Positions 11,173 to 23,480 of a stretch of DNA of 64,000 nt are shown here, in pieces (within the stretch, counting starts at the first letter, position 1; each line of letters begins with the position of its first letter). The DNA lies in contig NC_087382.1 of NCBI RefSeq assembly GCF_963675165.1, positions 1,798,001-1,862,000 of the forward strand, in the 5' to 3' direction. The notes under the pieces are model-generated. The model was given only the letters and a program-made list of their open reading frames with translations. It made no database searches and had not been told where the DNA came from. The position numbers and the translations under genes were made by a program. The DNA is from Halichondria panicea. Lineage: Eukaryota; Porifera; Demospongiae; Suberitida; Halichondriidae.

Positions 11173-14100
11173 TTAGCTTGTAGGAATCTCATATCTGCAG
11201 CAATCAGCTCTTAAGTTCCTTATAGTGTCCTCTATCTTCAGCCATGTATTACTCTTTTTGAGTATGAATTGGTAAAAGTGGTAGCAGAGTGATATTACAA
11301 AGATGATAAATGATAAAGCCATCGAAGTAATAGATAGTGCTGACTGACTGCTCTTGGTGTCTTTGACATAGAAGGTGCCAAATGCTAGACGAGTAGATAG
11401 AGAGCTTCAAGAGAATCACACAATTTGTTTTTGTACAAAGGATTGTTCAGCAATTTCCAGCTGATCAGTCCAACTGATAGAATCCCACATGATAGAATAG
11501 AGAGAGAAGTGTCCAACGCCATGGCAGCTACTAGAATATGAGCAGTCAGAGCCAAAAGGAGCAGTCCCACCCAATAGCGATGTTTGGGAGTGAATGGAGC
11601 ATGGTACGCATCCATGAAACCAATGTACTTTGCATTGTAGTCCATTTCATGAGTTTCCATTTTGAACAGTGAGAAAACCATTGTCCAAAGAAGAGCACCA
11701 CAGTGAACAATACACCACCGGTTAGGATTATGGCGGCAAAAACAAATCGAGGGATGTGATCGGAAGTGAAATATTGCACATTGCCGTCATACAGCCAAAG
11801 TATATCACTTGACTTGTTAGGAAAATCCAATTCATTGGTTGAACCATCAGGATAATCCAAGACCCTGTATTGCAATGCAGCAATGATAAACCGTAAGAGT
11901 TTTGAATAAGAGAGTAGGACGAGTGTGCCTAGGGCAGCAACTGGGTTCCTGTTGGAGAGGAGCTTTGAAAATGAGTCAGAGTACTTGCTTAAAATGATAG
12001 CTGCATGGATGAGTTATGGAGCAAAATCATCTTATACAGTAGCACTAAATTAGAAAGGTGATAATTAAGAACATCAGAAGAAACAAATAAGCGGGAAAGA
12101 CAAGTTGAAGAAGCACACTTATTTGAGAGGTCATTCCATCATAAAAGCATGTCTCAATACCCAAGTCAAGATATGAAAACCGTTAAAGCGTTATGAAAAG
12201 GTATGAAAATTGACTCATTTGCTGCTAGGATATTGGTGTTACAGTTAGAAGATCAGCTGATGGATAGTGCCTGTTGCTACGGTAATGTTGAAAAGGAGAA
12301 TGAATGCAACTAGTACTATATGCCTGCCAGGGCAAACGGAAGTAGCAGGAGAAGGTAAGAGTTTGAGCATATCGTGAAGTACCTAACACAAGACTCGATA
12401 CCTGGTTCACATTCTCCACACAAGACACAACTTCGATTGTAGGCACATTGTTCGTCAGGGTTGCTTAGACTGATGTTGACTGGCTTTAGTACACAATAGT
12501 CAAAATAATGTACAGTTACTAATTTATAACCTGTTCCGCTGGTGGTATTAGTTACTCCTATCCATATGTTGTTATTGCTTTTCAATTTTATGGACAGGTC
12601 TCATTTTCCTCAGAACAGTTTGTTATCTGATATTCTTGTTGCAGGACTGGATCACAGTCACACTTGCACTCAATTGAGGACATGATTGGTTGGAGTCCAA
12701 TTCACACTTTTGAAAAGATATGTTTAGAATTTGTCTAAAAATTCCCAAATTGTTGCATGGACCATCAGCATAATTATAGAGTTCCACTCCAAATATGAAT
12801 GAAGCATTTTGTTTGTGTCAGATCTCGTGCAGTAGTTACATCCTCTCCTCTACACACACCACTCTCAGTACTGTCTGCCACAAATATCCCCCCTCCATAT
12901 ATTGAGCCGTGTTATTGTGGATTTCTATAGCTTCACGTCTTGTTTCAGAATATATATCTTGGAACTTTGTTGTAGATACATTCCACCTCCACTGTTGTTT
13001 GCTGAGTTTGACTTGATTTGGACGTGAGCGCGAGAAAAAGCCTTAATGTTTGAAGCGACTGCATAAATACCTCCTCCATTTTGAGCATCATTTCAATCTA
13101 TAATACTCACAAACATTACACTTTCTATGTCACTACATGTACACAGGACATATAAATATACAACCAGTAGTGACCTTCAAATCAAATGCATAAATCCCAC
13201 CACCATTTTATGCTGTGTTATGAGAAATCTCTATGGGATAGTGAACAAAGAGTATGCTCTCTCTCAGAAACACACCTCCTACAGTAGCTATATTGTTAGA
13301 AATGACCACTCCTTCTGCATTGATATAGATTTGACTCTGAACTGCTCTGATGGCTCCACCCTGCACACCACGATTGTTACTGAGAGTTGTGGGTCCATTG
13401 AACTCCACTCGACTGCTTAGAGAATACACAGGGTTTACATTATTGCTAACGTTGTTAACTCCCGTCAATGACAAATTAAAATGCACATAAATGATATTTT
13501 ACTCTCGAAATTGTCAAATATGCTTAAGTTGAGATAGCAACCGCAATCACTCCATGCATCTTGTTTGGTGGCTCTGTTGTTGGTGAGCAGAGAGTCGGAA
13601 ATGATCACAGTGCCATCAGCAACAAAAAACACTCCACCAAAATCAGCACTGTTATTTTTAAACACGGCTTTAGAGACAGATATAGTTCCAGTATATGCCA
13701 AAATCCCTCCTCCAATACTGTTACTTGTGGTACTTCCTCCATTACCAACTACAGCTTCATTGTTCGTTATATATATTACAGCTCAAGATAGATGCTATAT
13801 AAAAATTCCAATCGCTCCACCAAAGGCAGCGTTGTTGTTTGTTAGCTTGCTATCAGATATCAATAACTCTCCATTGAAAACCAAAATCGCTCCACCTGAT
13901 CTTTCAGCACTGTTGTACGCTAGCTTACTGTCGGAGATGGAGACACTCCCATCCTGGCTATTAATTGCTTCACTGTCAGAGTTAGCACTATTGTTCAGTA
14001 GCGCACAGTGTGATATGGACAAATTACTGCTGGGCAAGGGGGCAACAATTGCATCACCAGCTTCAGTGCTATTGTTTGAAAAATTGCACAAAACTAATAG

Positions 14101-14243
14101 TCACATTTTTAGAGAACACCGCCACTGCTCCACCACGTCCAAGTATAGCAGTATTGGAATTGAACCTTGAACTGTTAATAACTTTATGAGATTAAATGTT
14201 AACTGCTGCGCACCACCAACGTTACTGAAGAAGTCGCTCTTTT
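11173..14243 (-). pseudogene. Beta-helix / Cys-rich / multi-pass membrane protein, 3' part
   Basis: Minus-strand pieces in order: beta-helix repeats with GGA and NNSA motifs (14091-13208); a Cys-rich linker with NPDEQCAYNRS, LCGECEPG and NSYLLLLLPFALAGI (12585-12316), continuing in other frames as a membrane helix with ILLFNITVATGTI; a membrane segment RFVFAAIILTGGVLFTVVLFF (about 11770-11670); FMDAYHAPFTPKHRYWVGLLLLAL (split by me here: FMDAYHAPF, then KHRYW.GLLL; 11620-11560); and a last helix SLSITSMALSFIIFVISL ending at TAA 11175-11173. I recall this domain order from sponge membrane proteins of unknown function. Frames shift near 11390, 11640, 12230-12310 and in the repeats, so it is a pseudogene. 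The 5' part is missing: module A2 begins at 14243 inside the repeats. Confidence 0.75.
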
Positions 14244-14916
14244 CATGCATTTATGTGTAAAATCTGATGAATCCAAGCATGTATGTTATCCCACTATAAA
14301 TAATAAAAGTGCAAAATCTTGGCCTGCATGTATGGGGCCAAGACTAATGCATGTGTGAGTCCTCATAGGATTATGGTGAAGGGTCACATTAAAAGTATGA
14401 ACAGACAAATATAAAGTGTGCCGGAGAGCTTGCTGGGTAACAGAGTACTCATGCAAAAACTGGCTTCTTCATAATAAAGATAATGAGATTGACCTGCATG
14501 GCAGTCTAAATCACATTCATATTACAGCTAGTGAATCCATGCATGCAATGTATATGTTGTTACTATAGTGTATACCTGGAAGCAGTCTGTGCTAATTAAT
14601 GGAATTTAATCACAGTCTCATGCAGGATGTATCTTATAGTGGTGAATCCATGCAATCCTGACTGTGGTTAGTACCTGCATGGGATTATGTTCTACGTGCT
14701 GCAGTGTGGAATCTACAGTACTATACTACCTGGAATCATAAATACTGAAGGCTGTAAGAACATGGTCGCTTCAGCTAACAATTAAATTAGATTTCAGTTC
14801 TGTGAATGGACCTCCTGTGATTCAGAATCCTTGCATGCATGATAGCATGGTGTGATGAACCCTGGGTAGTGTCTATTTTGTAGAAACTCTTACTGTTCTG
14901 TGAATCCATATTAGTA

Positions 14917-14989
14917 TTAACTGTGAGCTGGCCCAATACAAGGTTACTCTATAATGTGTCAACCTTTTATTGGGCCAGCTCACAGTTAA
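14917..14989. repeat. 73-bp palindrome flanked by TTAA (copy 3)
   Basis: Same palindrome as at 7767-7839, within module A2. Confidence 0.7.
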
Positions 14990-16278
14990 AAACTTTATAC
15001 TATAATACATCTCACTATTTCGGCTGTGAATGGAGTTAATTCATATTAGGCTAACGTGCAATGAAATTGGATTTATGCATGTGTGCATGTATGTACTTTG
15101 GGAAGTCCATGCATGGATGTTGTTGCTATACACGAATTAAAAGTGGATATTTCATACAGTTTGATATACTTGAATCCGTACGGGCATGATGCACTCTATA
15201 AACTGATTTTGTAGAACACGTACGTTATGAAGACACTTACTACATGCAAAAAATGCAAATGAGTGCCTGAGTGCTTGTTTCATACTGTATGCATGCATGT
15301 ACATTCTATACGGCTCTTTTGGAAAAACGTTTATGTGCAAGTCACTGATGGGCCATGTCAGAAGGAAGTAAACTGTAGTCAGGACAACAGTTGTTAAGGT
15401 GGAGGAAGTAAACTGTAGTCAGGACAACAGTTGTTAAGGTGGAGAAACAGCATTGTACAACGTAGCAACCCTGCAGGTCCAGGTCATGGCTCCTCATTTG
15501 TAACTATACAGCTTGTATGCATAATTAATTTATTGTCTATAATTATAGTTGTGCCGCTCAAATTGTGTTGCACATACACAAATATACCATGCATGCGCAG
15601 GCAGACTGGAGTATAGGAGGAGAGTCAGGTCTTTAATGAACGTTAATTACATTATGATCGTCTAGTTTTTCTTTTTTACCTCCAATCCTTCATCGGGTTT
15701 AGAGGTAATAGAGATGGTAATTATTAAAATGCAATTAAAGTGCACCGAAACAGATTTAAATTAATTGACCCTGACTATAATTATCATACAGCGCCATGAT
15801 AGTTGACAGCTGAAGGCAAGGGATAGGGTTAGAGTTAGGGTTATATAGGCCAATAGGGTTAGGCATCTGTGTTACTATTCACTTTCACACTTCCCATGCA
15901 TATAATTATAGCACAACAAATAACACATACAATAAACACAGGCTTTATCAACAATACCTGCTGTATAGCTACTACGTAATTAGTGGCAAAGAGCGGTATA
16001 GTACTACCAGATACATTCATCTTGTGGGCCGATAACACCTGGGATTATAGTGCTTCTGCTAGATCCAATGTGATGAAGCCGTGCAGTCCATGTGGTTATG
16101 AGCTGGAATTATGCTTCTGCTAATAGTAGGAAATTAGATTGCTGCAGTACTGCATGTACAGTCAGTTCATGAATGCATGTGGTTTTTATCTGGAAATATG
16201 TTTCTGCTAAATGAAAATAGAATCCATTCAGTCCATGTGGCACCACATCAGTGCACACATAACACATGAATCCATGAC

Positions 16279-16285
16279 TATATAA
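16279..16285 (+). promoter_or_regulatory. TATA box of gene A2
   Basis: TATATAA, 80 bases before the start codon, in the same conserved leader as in the other family members. Confidence 0.7.
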
Positions 16286-16364
16286 GTGAGTTCAATTTTC
16301 TCATTGACATTCACTGCAATTGTTCATCATTTCAAGTTGTAAAGGATTTTCTCTGGATATCATC

Positions 16365-17947
16365 ATGAAGATTTCAATGATTGCCACTGTGGCTCTGCTA
16401 TCTCTCGTGGCTCTGGCCTCTTCTGCTCCTCATCGCTCTTATTATCAGGAGAAAGATGCTCAGCAACAGCACGACTATAAATATTACGATCAGCTGAAGG
16501 ATGCCCTGGAGCAAAGCAATGGTAATTTCACCAATACCATGCACTAGAAAGTGACACCATTATTAGAATAATTATGTTGTTTCGTATTCACTAATTACTT
16601 ATGAATTTACTACAGTTGAGGAGGCTCGTCAGCAACGCGGTAACTACAACTACAAGACACAGATGCAGCAGGACGGTGGCCCAAGCAACTATTACTATAA
16701 GACACAGATGCAGCAGGACGGTGGCCCAAGCAACTATTACTATAAGACACAGATGCAGCAGGACGATCGCCCAAGCAACTATTACTATAAGGCACAGATG
16801 CAGCAGGACGGTGGCCCAAGCAACTATTACTATAAGGCACAGATGCAGCAGGACGGTGGCCCAAGCAACTATTACTATAAGACACAGATGCAGCAGGCTG
16901 ATCGCCCAAGCAACTATTACTATAAGGCACAGATGCAGCAGGACGGTGGTCCAAGCAACTATTACTATAAGACACAGATGCAGCAGGACGGTGGCCCAAG
17001 CAGCTATTACTACAAGGCACAGATGCAGCAGGACGGTGGCCCAAGCAACTATTACTATAAGGCACAGATGCAGCAGGACGGTGGCCCAAGCTATAAGACA
17101 CAGATGCAGCAGAACGATGGCCCAAGTAACTATTACTATAAGACACAGATGCAGCAGAACGATCGCCCAAGCAACTATTACTATAAGGCACAGATGCAGC
17201 AGGACGGTGGCCCAAGCAACTATTACTATAAGGCGCAGATGCAGCAAAATGGCCCATGTAAGTACCTTTCACCAAAACTCATAGTGAAACCATTAATTTG
17301 ATATTTTTTGTATTGGCATCACATGAGAATATTTCACTATACAGCGGAGGAGGCTCGTCAGCAACACGGCAACTATTACTATAAGGCACAGATGCAACAA
17401 GATGAGCCATGTAAGTACTTTCAACAACTCGACCATGCAGAATTCATAAGAATGTGACGCTATGCATTAAGTTTAAATGTTTTATAGTAATATCACATAA
17501 GAATAATTTACTACAGCTGATGATTGGACACCAGAGACACCAGCTGAGGTAGATGCTATGCAAGAAGAGCGCCCATGTAAGTACACTTTCCACCAACTAA
17601 TGAGTACTACTAATCATGAACGCGGCACTATTCATTTTAGTCTAATTGCAGTTTAATGCCTTCGTAGTTTCTCAACACCAACCACCTAAATATAGAACCG
17701 ATTTCAGCTGCAGTATAATAGTAATGTATATGGTTATCAACAATAATTTGCTGTTACATTAATGATCACTTTCTTCAGCTGACAGTCTACTGCTAGCAGC
17801 ACTGCAGTCCCTGTTGGACAAGTGAGTGTATGAGACTTCTCTGCATGGTTGCGTAATATGCTATTATCGTTGCATGAAGAGATAATTAATTAAATCATAA
17901 TGCATTGTTTTATCCAAGCTCTTTATTTGTGCAGACAAGAAGAGTAA
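16365..17947 (+). CDS. Secreted KTQMQQDGGPSNYYY-repeat protein, copy A2 (intact)
   Basis: Six exons: 16365-16521, 16616-17257, 17345-17410, 17517-17576, 17779-17821 and 17935-17947, stop TAA 17945. The spliced frame is open for 326 residues; the first four introns are phase 1 and the last is phase 2, all GT-AG. Residues 1-20 are a signal peptide (MKISMIATVALLSLVALASS), cleaved probably before PHR. Exon 1 then carries YYDQLKDALEQSN, which resembles the repeated exon of gene C. Exon 2 holds 14 units, mostly 15 residues (variants DDRP, QADRP, QNDRP, one short unit). Exon 3 is a single variant unit ending QQDEP. Exon 4 is acidic (DDWTPETPAEVDAMQEERP). Exons 5-6 give the family C-terminus SDSLLLAALQSLLDKQEE. 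I recognise no known domain. A Tyr/Gln/Lys-rich secreted repeat protein could be structural or cross-linked, but that is inference. It is the best candidate for a working A gene. Confidence 0.82.
16658..17253 (+). repeat. 45-bp coding minisatellite in A2 exon 2
   Basis: Fourteen units, mostly 45 bp, with one shortened unit near 17090 (PSYKTQ). Unit-to-unit differences fall at a few fixed positions (T/A, GG/DR/DG, N/S). Confidence 0.9.
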
Positions 17948-18278
17948 ACCAGCCGAATATGAGAAGCACGGATACTGAAATAGTAGAACACATTAAAAAT
18001 TGCAGTGTGAAAATTTCTAGTTATAATTATGATAATGAGATCAATAGAAATGAGTGAAATTCAACTTCAGACCAGGCTGCATGTTGTAATCATTATTAAT
18101 TAATCACAATCATCATGAAGTTGCAGTGACCCAGTCAGAGGGCATGCATATGCCAGTTCGAATAATAATATAGGCTAATTGTGTTGTACATGCTCATTGA
18201 GCATTGAGTCTTATGTGCAAGGACCTAATACAGTGCATGCATGCCACACACATAGGCCTGTGCCAAATGTTCCTATAA

Positions 18279-18855
18279 TAGCTTATATAGGTTATGCAGT
18301 ACTCATTGCATCACACATACATACCTCCCAGACAACATTTAACACTAGACGTTTAGTTTAGTTCAGTGAGATTTTTACTTCCTTTACCATTGAGCTTATT
18401 AATTTTGATACCAGTCTTACCATGATAAACTATTTTCGTACTTTTCACAGTATATAGCCAGCAGATAACATAATTGTAAACACATGAATTGGCTTTTATA
18501 AAAGACGCTTTATTATCTATACCAACTTAAACTCTTTTACTATACAATAGTGACAAAGATTGTATTACTGAATGCAAAATCATTACCTATAATAATTATA
18601 GCATCTTGCAGGAGCTGCTGCAGTACATTATTATGCCTCGGTATGCGCATAACAATTTCCCCATCATTCTATCTTAATATTCCTATTATTCTCATTCTGA
18701 TCATTCGAAGAGATGGCATACAAAATTAAGAGCACAGCACACAACTGACACAAGAGATAAAAAAATATCTCAGTGCTCTCTACAAGAATGTCCTTATGCA
18801 AAACTTAATGAAATGATCTTTACCAAAAATAATTATAATTTGTCTAGGTCGGTAG
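18279..18855. other. Intergenic, no gene; shared with 44837-45423
   Basis: This AT-rich stretch matches the second copy almost base for base. No open frame with support was seen. Confidence 0.5.
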
Positions 18856-20077
18856 TAGCCTCGATCCCAGGCCGATCCGTCTCTAATTGAACGCTAGGTC
18901 GCCTCCTCGGCCTGGTATTGATTGTATCTGGGCGTGACCGGAAACTGGTAAGTATCAGCTATGTCTGTAAAATCTTCAGTTCATCACAGTTGGCTAAAAA
19001 TACAGCGATATAATGATATAATGACACTAGAAATTAATACTGTGCACAGCAGTACTGCGTCCATAATAAATGCAGATGTTTAGAAGCGAAGATCTCAAAC
19101 GAGAGCTTCCAGAAAGACTTAATAAATACTGCGTTGGATGGCACTGGGGCATCATCTTTCAATGAGTTCACACCCATCAGCTAGGAGGAGTACGACGGGG
19201 GTTGGAGGGGAAGGTTCCATTTTGCTCCTGTATACAAATTAGTATGAACTTAAATTCACCATTCCACTATACATTTTGTAACTCACAGTGATGGTCCACA
19301 TAAAACTAGCCACGATCCCAGGCCGCACTTCCTTGAAGGCCGGTGAAGGAGGCTAACACAACCAACACCAGTGCCAGTGCCGTAATGTCATATCTTGATC
19401 CAGATACCAAGGATTGGACTATAGGCTATAGTGTACAATTTCCAATGATGAAAGGTATTATTGATTTATATCGCTCACCTTGACAATACATCCCAGGCCC
19501 AGCCACTTGTGGACACCCCTGAGCATAGTATACAAGAGATCGATGGCCAGAGTCTGAGGATAGACTCTACCAAGTGTATCTGGCAATCAATGGTATAATC
19601 AAGCGCTTGTATTAAATTGTGTAGTCAATCAAAGGTAGCCACTGATAGCAGAAACTTGAGAACCTAGGTCTGTTCTTTCACAAGAGTGATGCTCCTTCTT
19701 CCTTCGCACAAGACAGCTCCTCACACTCTAGCTAGCTAAGCCTATATCTATGACAAACTAAACTTGCAAAGAATAGACCTATGACACGGAGTTCTTTGTG
19801 ATTTAACGGTGATTTTACGGAGTAAGTATGCTTACATACACTATTAGTGTTTCTATTCGCTCCACCTTGCTCAGGTATAGTCTCATGAATCAGCCGCCGA
19901 AGAACGGCGGCTGATTCATGAGACTAGCTCAGGTATTCGCTCTTTTTTAGCGAATACCTGAGCAACCACAGCAACCACAGCACACATGCCCAGATACACG
20001 CCCAGATACAATCAATACCAGGCCGAGGAGGCGACCTAGCGTTCAATTAGAGACGGATCGGCCTGGGATCGAGGCTA
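18856..20077. mobile_element. MULE-like non-autonomous element, 1,222 bp, with 9-bp target duplication
   Basis: The ends are inverted repeats of about 85 bp beginning TAGCCTCGATCCCAGGCCG. The direct repeat GGTCGGTAG flanks it at 18847-18855 and 20078-20086. A 9-bp target duplication with long terminal repeats points to the Mutator-like (MULE) group. No transposase is present. An internal copy of the terminal motif lies at about 19308-19353, and a second small MITE is nested at 19878-19926. The same insertion, deleted to 711 bp, is at 45424-46134 in the duplicated block. Confidence 0.82.
19878..19926. mobile_element. 49-bp nested palindromic MITE with 9-bp target duplication
   Basis: The perfect arms TAGTCTCATGAATCAGCCGC... 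surround a loop of a few bases. GCTCAGGTA is duplicated at 19869-19877 and 19927-19935. The second copy of the host element (45424-46134) has the empty site, which proves it inserted after, or was absent from, that copy. Confidence 0.75.
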
Positions 20078-20262
20078 GGTCGGTAGTAATGTTGTGTTGT
20101 GCATACTCATCGCCGTGTATATTATACATGTACTCTCTGACTTCGTTCACTTTCACACCACCATAGCACTATAGCAACATACAACATAAACACTTGCAAT
20201 TAATCAACAACTACCAACGAGAGGTTTGACCATAGATACTATCTAATGGTTTGACTGCCTAG

Positions 20263-20274
20263 TATATTTATAAG
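20263..20274 (+). promoter_or_regulatory. Likely TATA box of SAXO copy 1
   Basis: TATATTTATAAG stands about 75-85 bases before the start codon; the same sequence is found before copy 2 (46341) and, with small changes, before the pseudogene fragment at 59090. Confidence 0.5.
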
Positions 20275-20346
20275 CAACTCTTGTGGTCCCCATAAAACTG
20301 CAAGAAGTTGGAGAATTAAGTTGCTGCAGCTAGCTAGCTAGGACTA

Positions 20347-22124
20347 ATGGCCCCTAAGAAAAGAAATCGTGGCTTTGTGAGTAAGAGAGAGAGCAATGAA
20401 CCCATCCTTCTGGAGGAGCCCTATAATGGAGGAACCGGGAAGACATTAGTGTGCCTCTGTGGAAAATGCATCTGCAAGTAAATAATTATAGTCTAGCCCT
20501 ACCATACCATTGTAAAGGAGCTGCTTGTTCACATACCTGGCTGCATTGTTCGTTTGTCAAGCGTAACCATTATACCACATGCTGCCAACTATTAGCATTC
20601 AATTGCACTGCGTTAATTATTATCGTCCATTAATCGCGATATTGAGCAAACAAATTAATCCCCACCCCCTCTTAATAATTATATAGGAAGCACCACTGTC
20701 CAGTTCACCTCAGTACTACAGGAGCCCTAATAACAGACCAAGGACTGAAGGCGTCTTACTTCCCGAAATCAGACTATCAGGAGACCTTTCGTCATATTTA
20801 CCCCCAGGGATGTCGACCCTCGCTCAAAATACCCCCCACAGTCCGACACATACCCCTCACATCTTGTCAGCACGATCTAGTCACTGTAAATCGTCAGGAG
20901 TACACTCAACACCCATTGCAACCGAAAACAGTCTCCTTTAAACCGCAAGCAACCGTACACACCGCTAATACGCAGGTTCAGAGCAGTACTTCATACAAAG
21001 AGGATTTTCCACCTCGAAAACCTGTGAAGATTAGTCGACACCCGAACAGAGCACTTCAATCAACACTAAGGCGCAGCTGTCATGATGACTCATTTGCAGA
21101 TAGCTACGTGACAATGAATCAGAAAATGCTCAAGGAATGGCCAGATTATCACTGCCCACAATCTTATGGAGAGCCTATAACAGCACCATTTTTTCAAGGG
21201 GAATTTGACGGAAAGACTGTGTTTCAGAATGATTTCAAAAAAGATGTTATATTATTTGGCCGCCCTAGCACCAGCTTTAAGAAATCTGAAACGACACATG
21301 TTAAAAATGCAGCGTTCCACAGTGAGACAACCAACAAATCAGATTACAAGCTGCCACAGATATTTACTAGAGAGCAAGTTCATTTGAGACAAGATGCCAA
21401 GAAAAACAAGGAAACAATGGACACTAGTAACGAAAAAATGGACGCTCTCACACAATACCAACGAGACAACCCGGGATTTCGCCACCTTCCAGTCAAGCAA
21501 TGCTTACTTGCACCTCAACCAGACAATCTCAAGCTTTTTGCAGGCCCACAACAAACTATTACAGAGAACCAAGCTAATTATAAGTACTTCCAGAATGCAC
21601 CCAGACCGAGAACAACTTGCAAGAAAAAACAACAGCACCATGCAAATAGTGGACAGTTTGACGATCGTACCTCATTCAAAACTGATTTTCAACCAATTCC
21701 ACTGGAAGAGATGATGGCACAAGCACAAATTGACAAGCAGGCTGCAGCTATTGGCGCCACATACAAGATGGGAGCTCAAGCAAAGCAGGCGCAAGATTAT
21801 GGCCATAGATTTACTGGAAAAACGACCAATAGCGTCCATTTCCAGCAGTGGAATGTGAGTCCCCGAATTCGCCATGGAGATCGATCCGAGATAACATACC
21901 GTCCGTCCAATCATCCATTCAACGTCAAGTCCGAGACGAGTACAAATTTTGTTCCCATGACAGTGAGGCCCTCTAAGAGTTGCAAGCCTTTGGACGTTCA
22001 TTTTGGACAGCAGAGCTCTCTCTGTCAAGCAATGGCCAGTACAACATCCTATGGAGATCACTTCCTGCCCAAGCCGCTGCCACCCAAGGAACAGTGCCCA
22101 GCAGAACTCCTACTAGGTTTATAG
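20347..22124 (+). CDS. SAXO: SAXO/FAM154-like stabiliser of axonemal microtubules, copy 1
   Basis: Exon 1 is 20347-20477 and exon 2 is 20687-22124, joined by a GT-AG intron; the product is 522 residues. The N-terminus carries the family Cys motif CLCGKCICKKHHCP (residues 36-49), as in SAXO1/SAXO2. After it come repeated short Mn-type modules with an S/T-x-Y/F-x-x-D/x core: TSYKEDF, KSDYKLPQ, QYQRDNPG, TSFKTDF, TNFVPM, TTSYGDHF. These modules bind and stabilise ciliary and centriolar microtubules in known SAXO proteins. Length and composition (basic, no membrane segment) fit. The ATG at 20347 is chosen because it opens the Cys motif; an open frame starting at 20916 is only the downstream part. 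Differs from copy 2 by one residue seen (Ile versus Val). Confidence 0.9.
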
Positions 22125-22252
22125 GTAGCTATAGATAGTGCATTGAACAGTCCATGTAGTTTTAGTTTCATTCATGCGTGCATTTACCCCCTTTACTGTG
22201 CATAAAATTATGCTTTGGATATTTCGGCAATGACAGACTGACTGTATAAAGA

Positions 22253-22298
22253 TAGCCTCGATTCCAGGCCGATTTTAATTGGCCTTGAATCGAGGCTA
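22253..22298. mobile_element. 46-bp palindromic remnant of the TAGCCTCGA element family
   Basis: TAGCCTCGATTCCAGGCCG and its inverted copy with almost no interior. No clear target duplication. Copy at 48331-48376. Confidence 0.6.
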
Positions 22299-22337
22299 CT
22301 CTGTTGGCTGACTCCGGGATCCTACTCCAGGAGTAAT

Positions 22338-22410
22338 ACTTCTCTCGAGGCTACGTGTGTTTACTGTCTCTAATGTCTTTTAACAGTAAACACACATAGC
22401 CTCGAGACCA
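22338..22410. repeat. Inverted repeat TCTCGAGGCTACGTGTGTTTACTG
   Basis: Two arms (about 22342-22367 and 22383-22408) form a hairpin around 'tctaatgtctttta'. The arm sequence, ending CCTCGAGACCAGG, is found singly at 34544, 35980, 49085 and 63942. It is a relative of, but distinct from, the TAGCCTCGATCCC family. (Only the first bases of the arm are given.). Confidence 0.55.
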
Positions 22411-23060
22411 GGACTGAAGCTGTCGACTGAGAAAGTAGTTTACAACAGAATTCACCATGCACGCATTTTATACACAAGCTGTCATCTAATTCACCAGGGC
22501 TCTATTTTAGTGAAGCTATTATATCCTAAAAAGTTACACACATTTTTTTTAATCATAAACGGAAGTGTTAGTTCAGAACGTGTTTGGAGTTACCTCCAAC
22601 TAGATGCGACCCTCTAAATATCCCATGCAGGACTTCAATATAATTAACCTCCAAAAGAAGCGACCTCTGGAATCGTATAAATTATTAAAATGTCACCCTT
22701 AAAAACTGAGGTCTTACGGTAGTAAGGAGATAAAAGATATCAAACTTTCCGCAGCATAATTTCATAAATTTTTGTGCTGATAGTGGAAGGTGCTTACTTG
22801 GGCCACATTGTTGCATCTGCATGCATGAGCATCTATACCAGCTGCTGATAATTATAGCCGTAGTTAGGTCGCTTATGAATTTAATACTAAAGAGCCTCCT
22901 CCTCAACTTGATACTATAGGTGAATCCATGCATGTATAGTCTGTGTTGTTACTATACTTGTGGGGGAAAGCTGTAAAGTGAACACTTCAGCTAATCCGGA
23001 CAGGAAATTAGATCTCAGTTCTGTGAATGCATGTATGGTGGTAGACTCTATATAGTGAAT
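22411..23060. other. Non-coding stretch of dispersed repeats
   Basis: 22411-22520 is the reverse complement of about 34395-34510. 22914-23060 carries the 'gaatccatgca..gttgttactat...aattagatctcagttctgtgaat' unit. No gene was seen. Confidence 0.5.
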
Positions 23061-23480
23061 GAATCCTTGCATGCATGGTGGTAGCATGGTGGGGTCATGG
23101 AGGTGAATCCTTGTATGCATGGTGGTAGCATGGTGGGGTCATGGAGGTGAATCCTTGCATGCATGGTGGTAGCATGGTGGGGTCATCCATGGAGGTGAAT
23201 CCTTGTATGCATGGTGGTAGCATGGTGGGGTCATGGAGGTGAATCCTTGTATGCATGGTGGTAGCATGGTGCATGGGGTCATGGAGGTGAATCCTTGTAT
23301 GCATGGTGGTAGCATGGTGGGGTCATGGAGGTGAATCCTTGTATGCATGGTGGTAGCATGGTGGGGTCATCCATGGAGGTGAATCCTTGTATGCATGGTG
23401 GTAGCATGGTGGGGTCATGGAGGTGAATCCTTGCATGCATGGTGGTAGCATGGCGCATGGGGTCATGGAGGTGAATCCTT
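23061..23480. repeat. 44-bp minisatellite, 9 units
   Basis: Units start GAATCCTTG(T/C)ATGCATGG and are 44 bp, with several 48-bp variants carrying an extra CCAT or GCAT. Unit starts are at 23061, 23105, 23149, 23197, 23241, 23289, 23333, 23381, 23425 and 23473. The homologous array at 49750-50925 has 26 units. Confidence 0.9.

Larger units (their letters stand above)
14243..18278. repeat. Duplicated module A2
   Basis: Second copy of the 7083-11146 block. It begins inside the beta-helix pseudogene, where 'cgctctttt' changes to 'catgcatttatgtg'. An extra local 47-bp duplication ('gaggaagtaaactgtagtcaggac...') lies near 15360-15440. No gene was found in 14243-16278; 17948-18278 is 3' flank. Confidence 0.85.

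Noticed and set aside
21672-22061. 129-residue minus-strand frame opposite SAXO exon 2 (and 47750-48139)
   Set aside because: It is antisense to a well-supported coding exon and has no domain.
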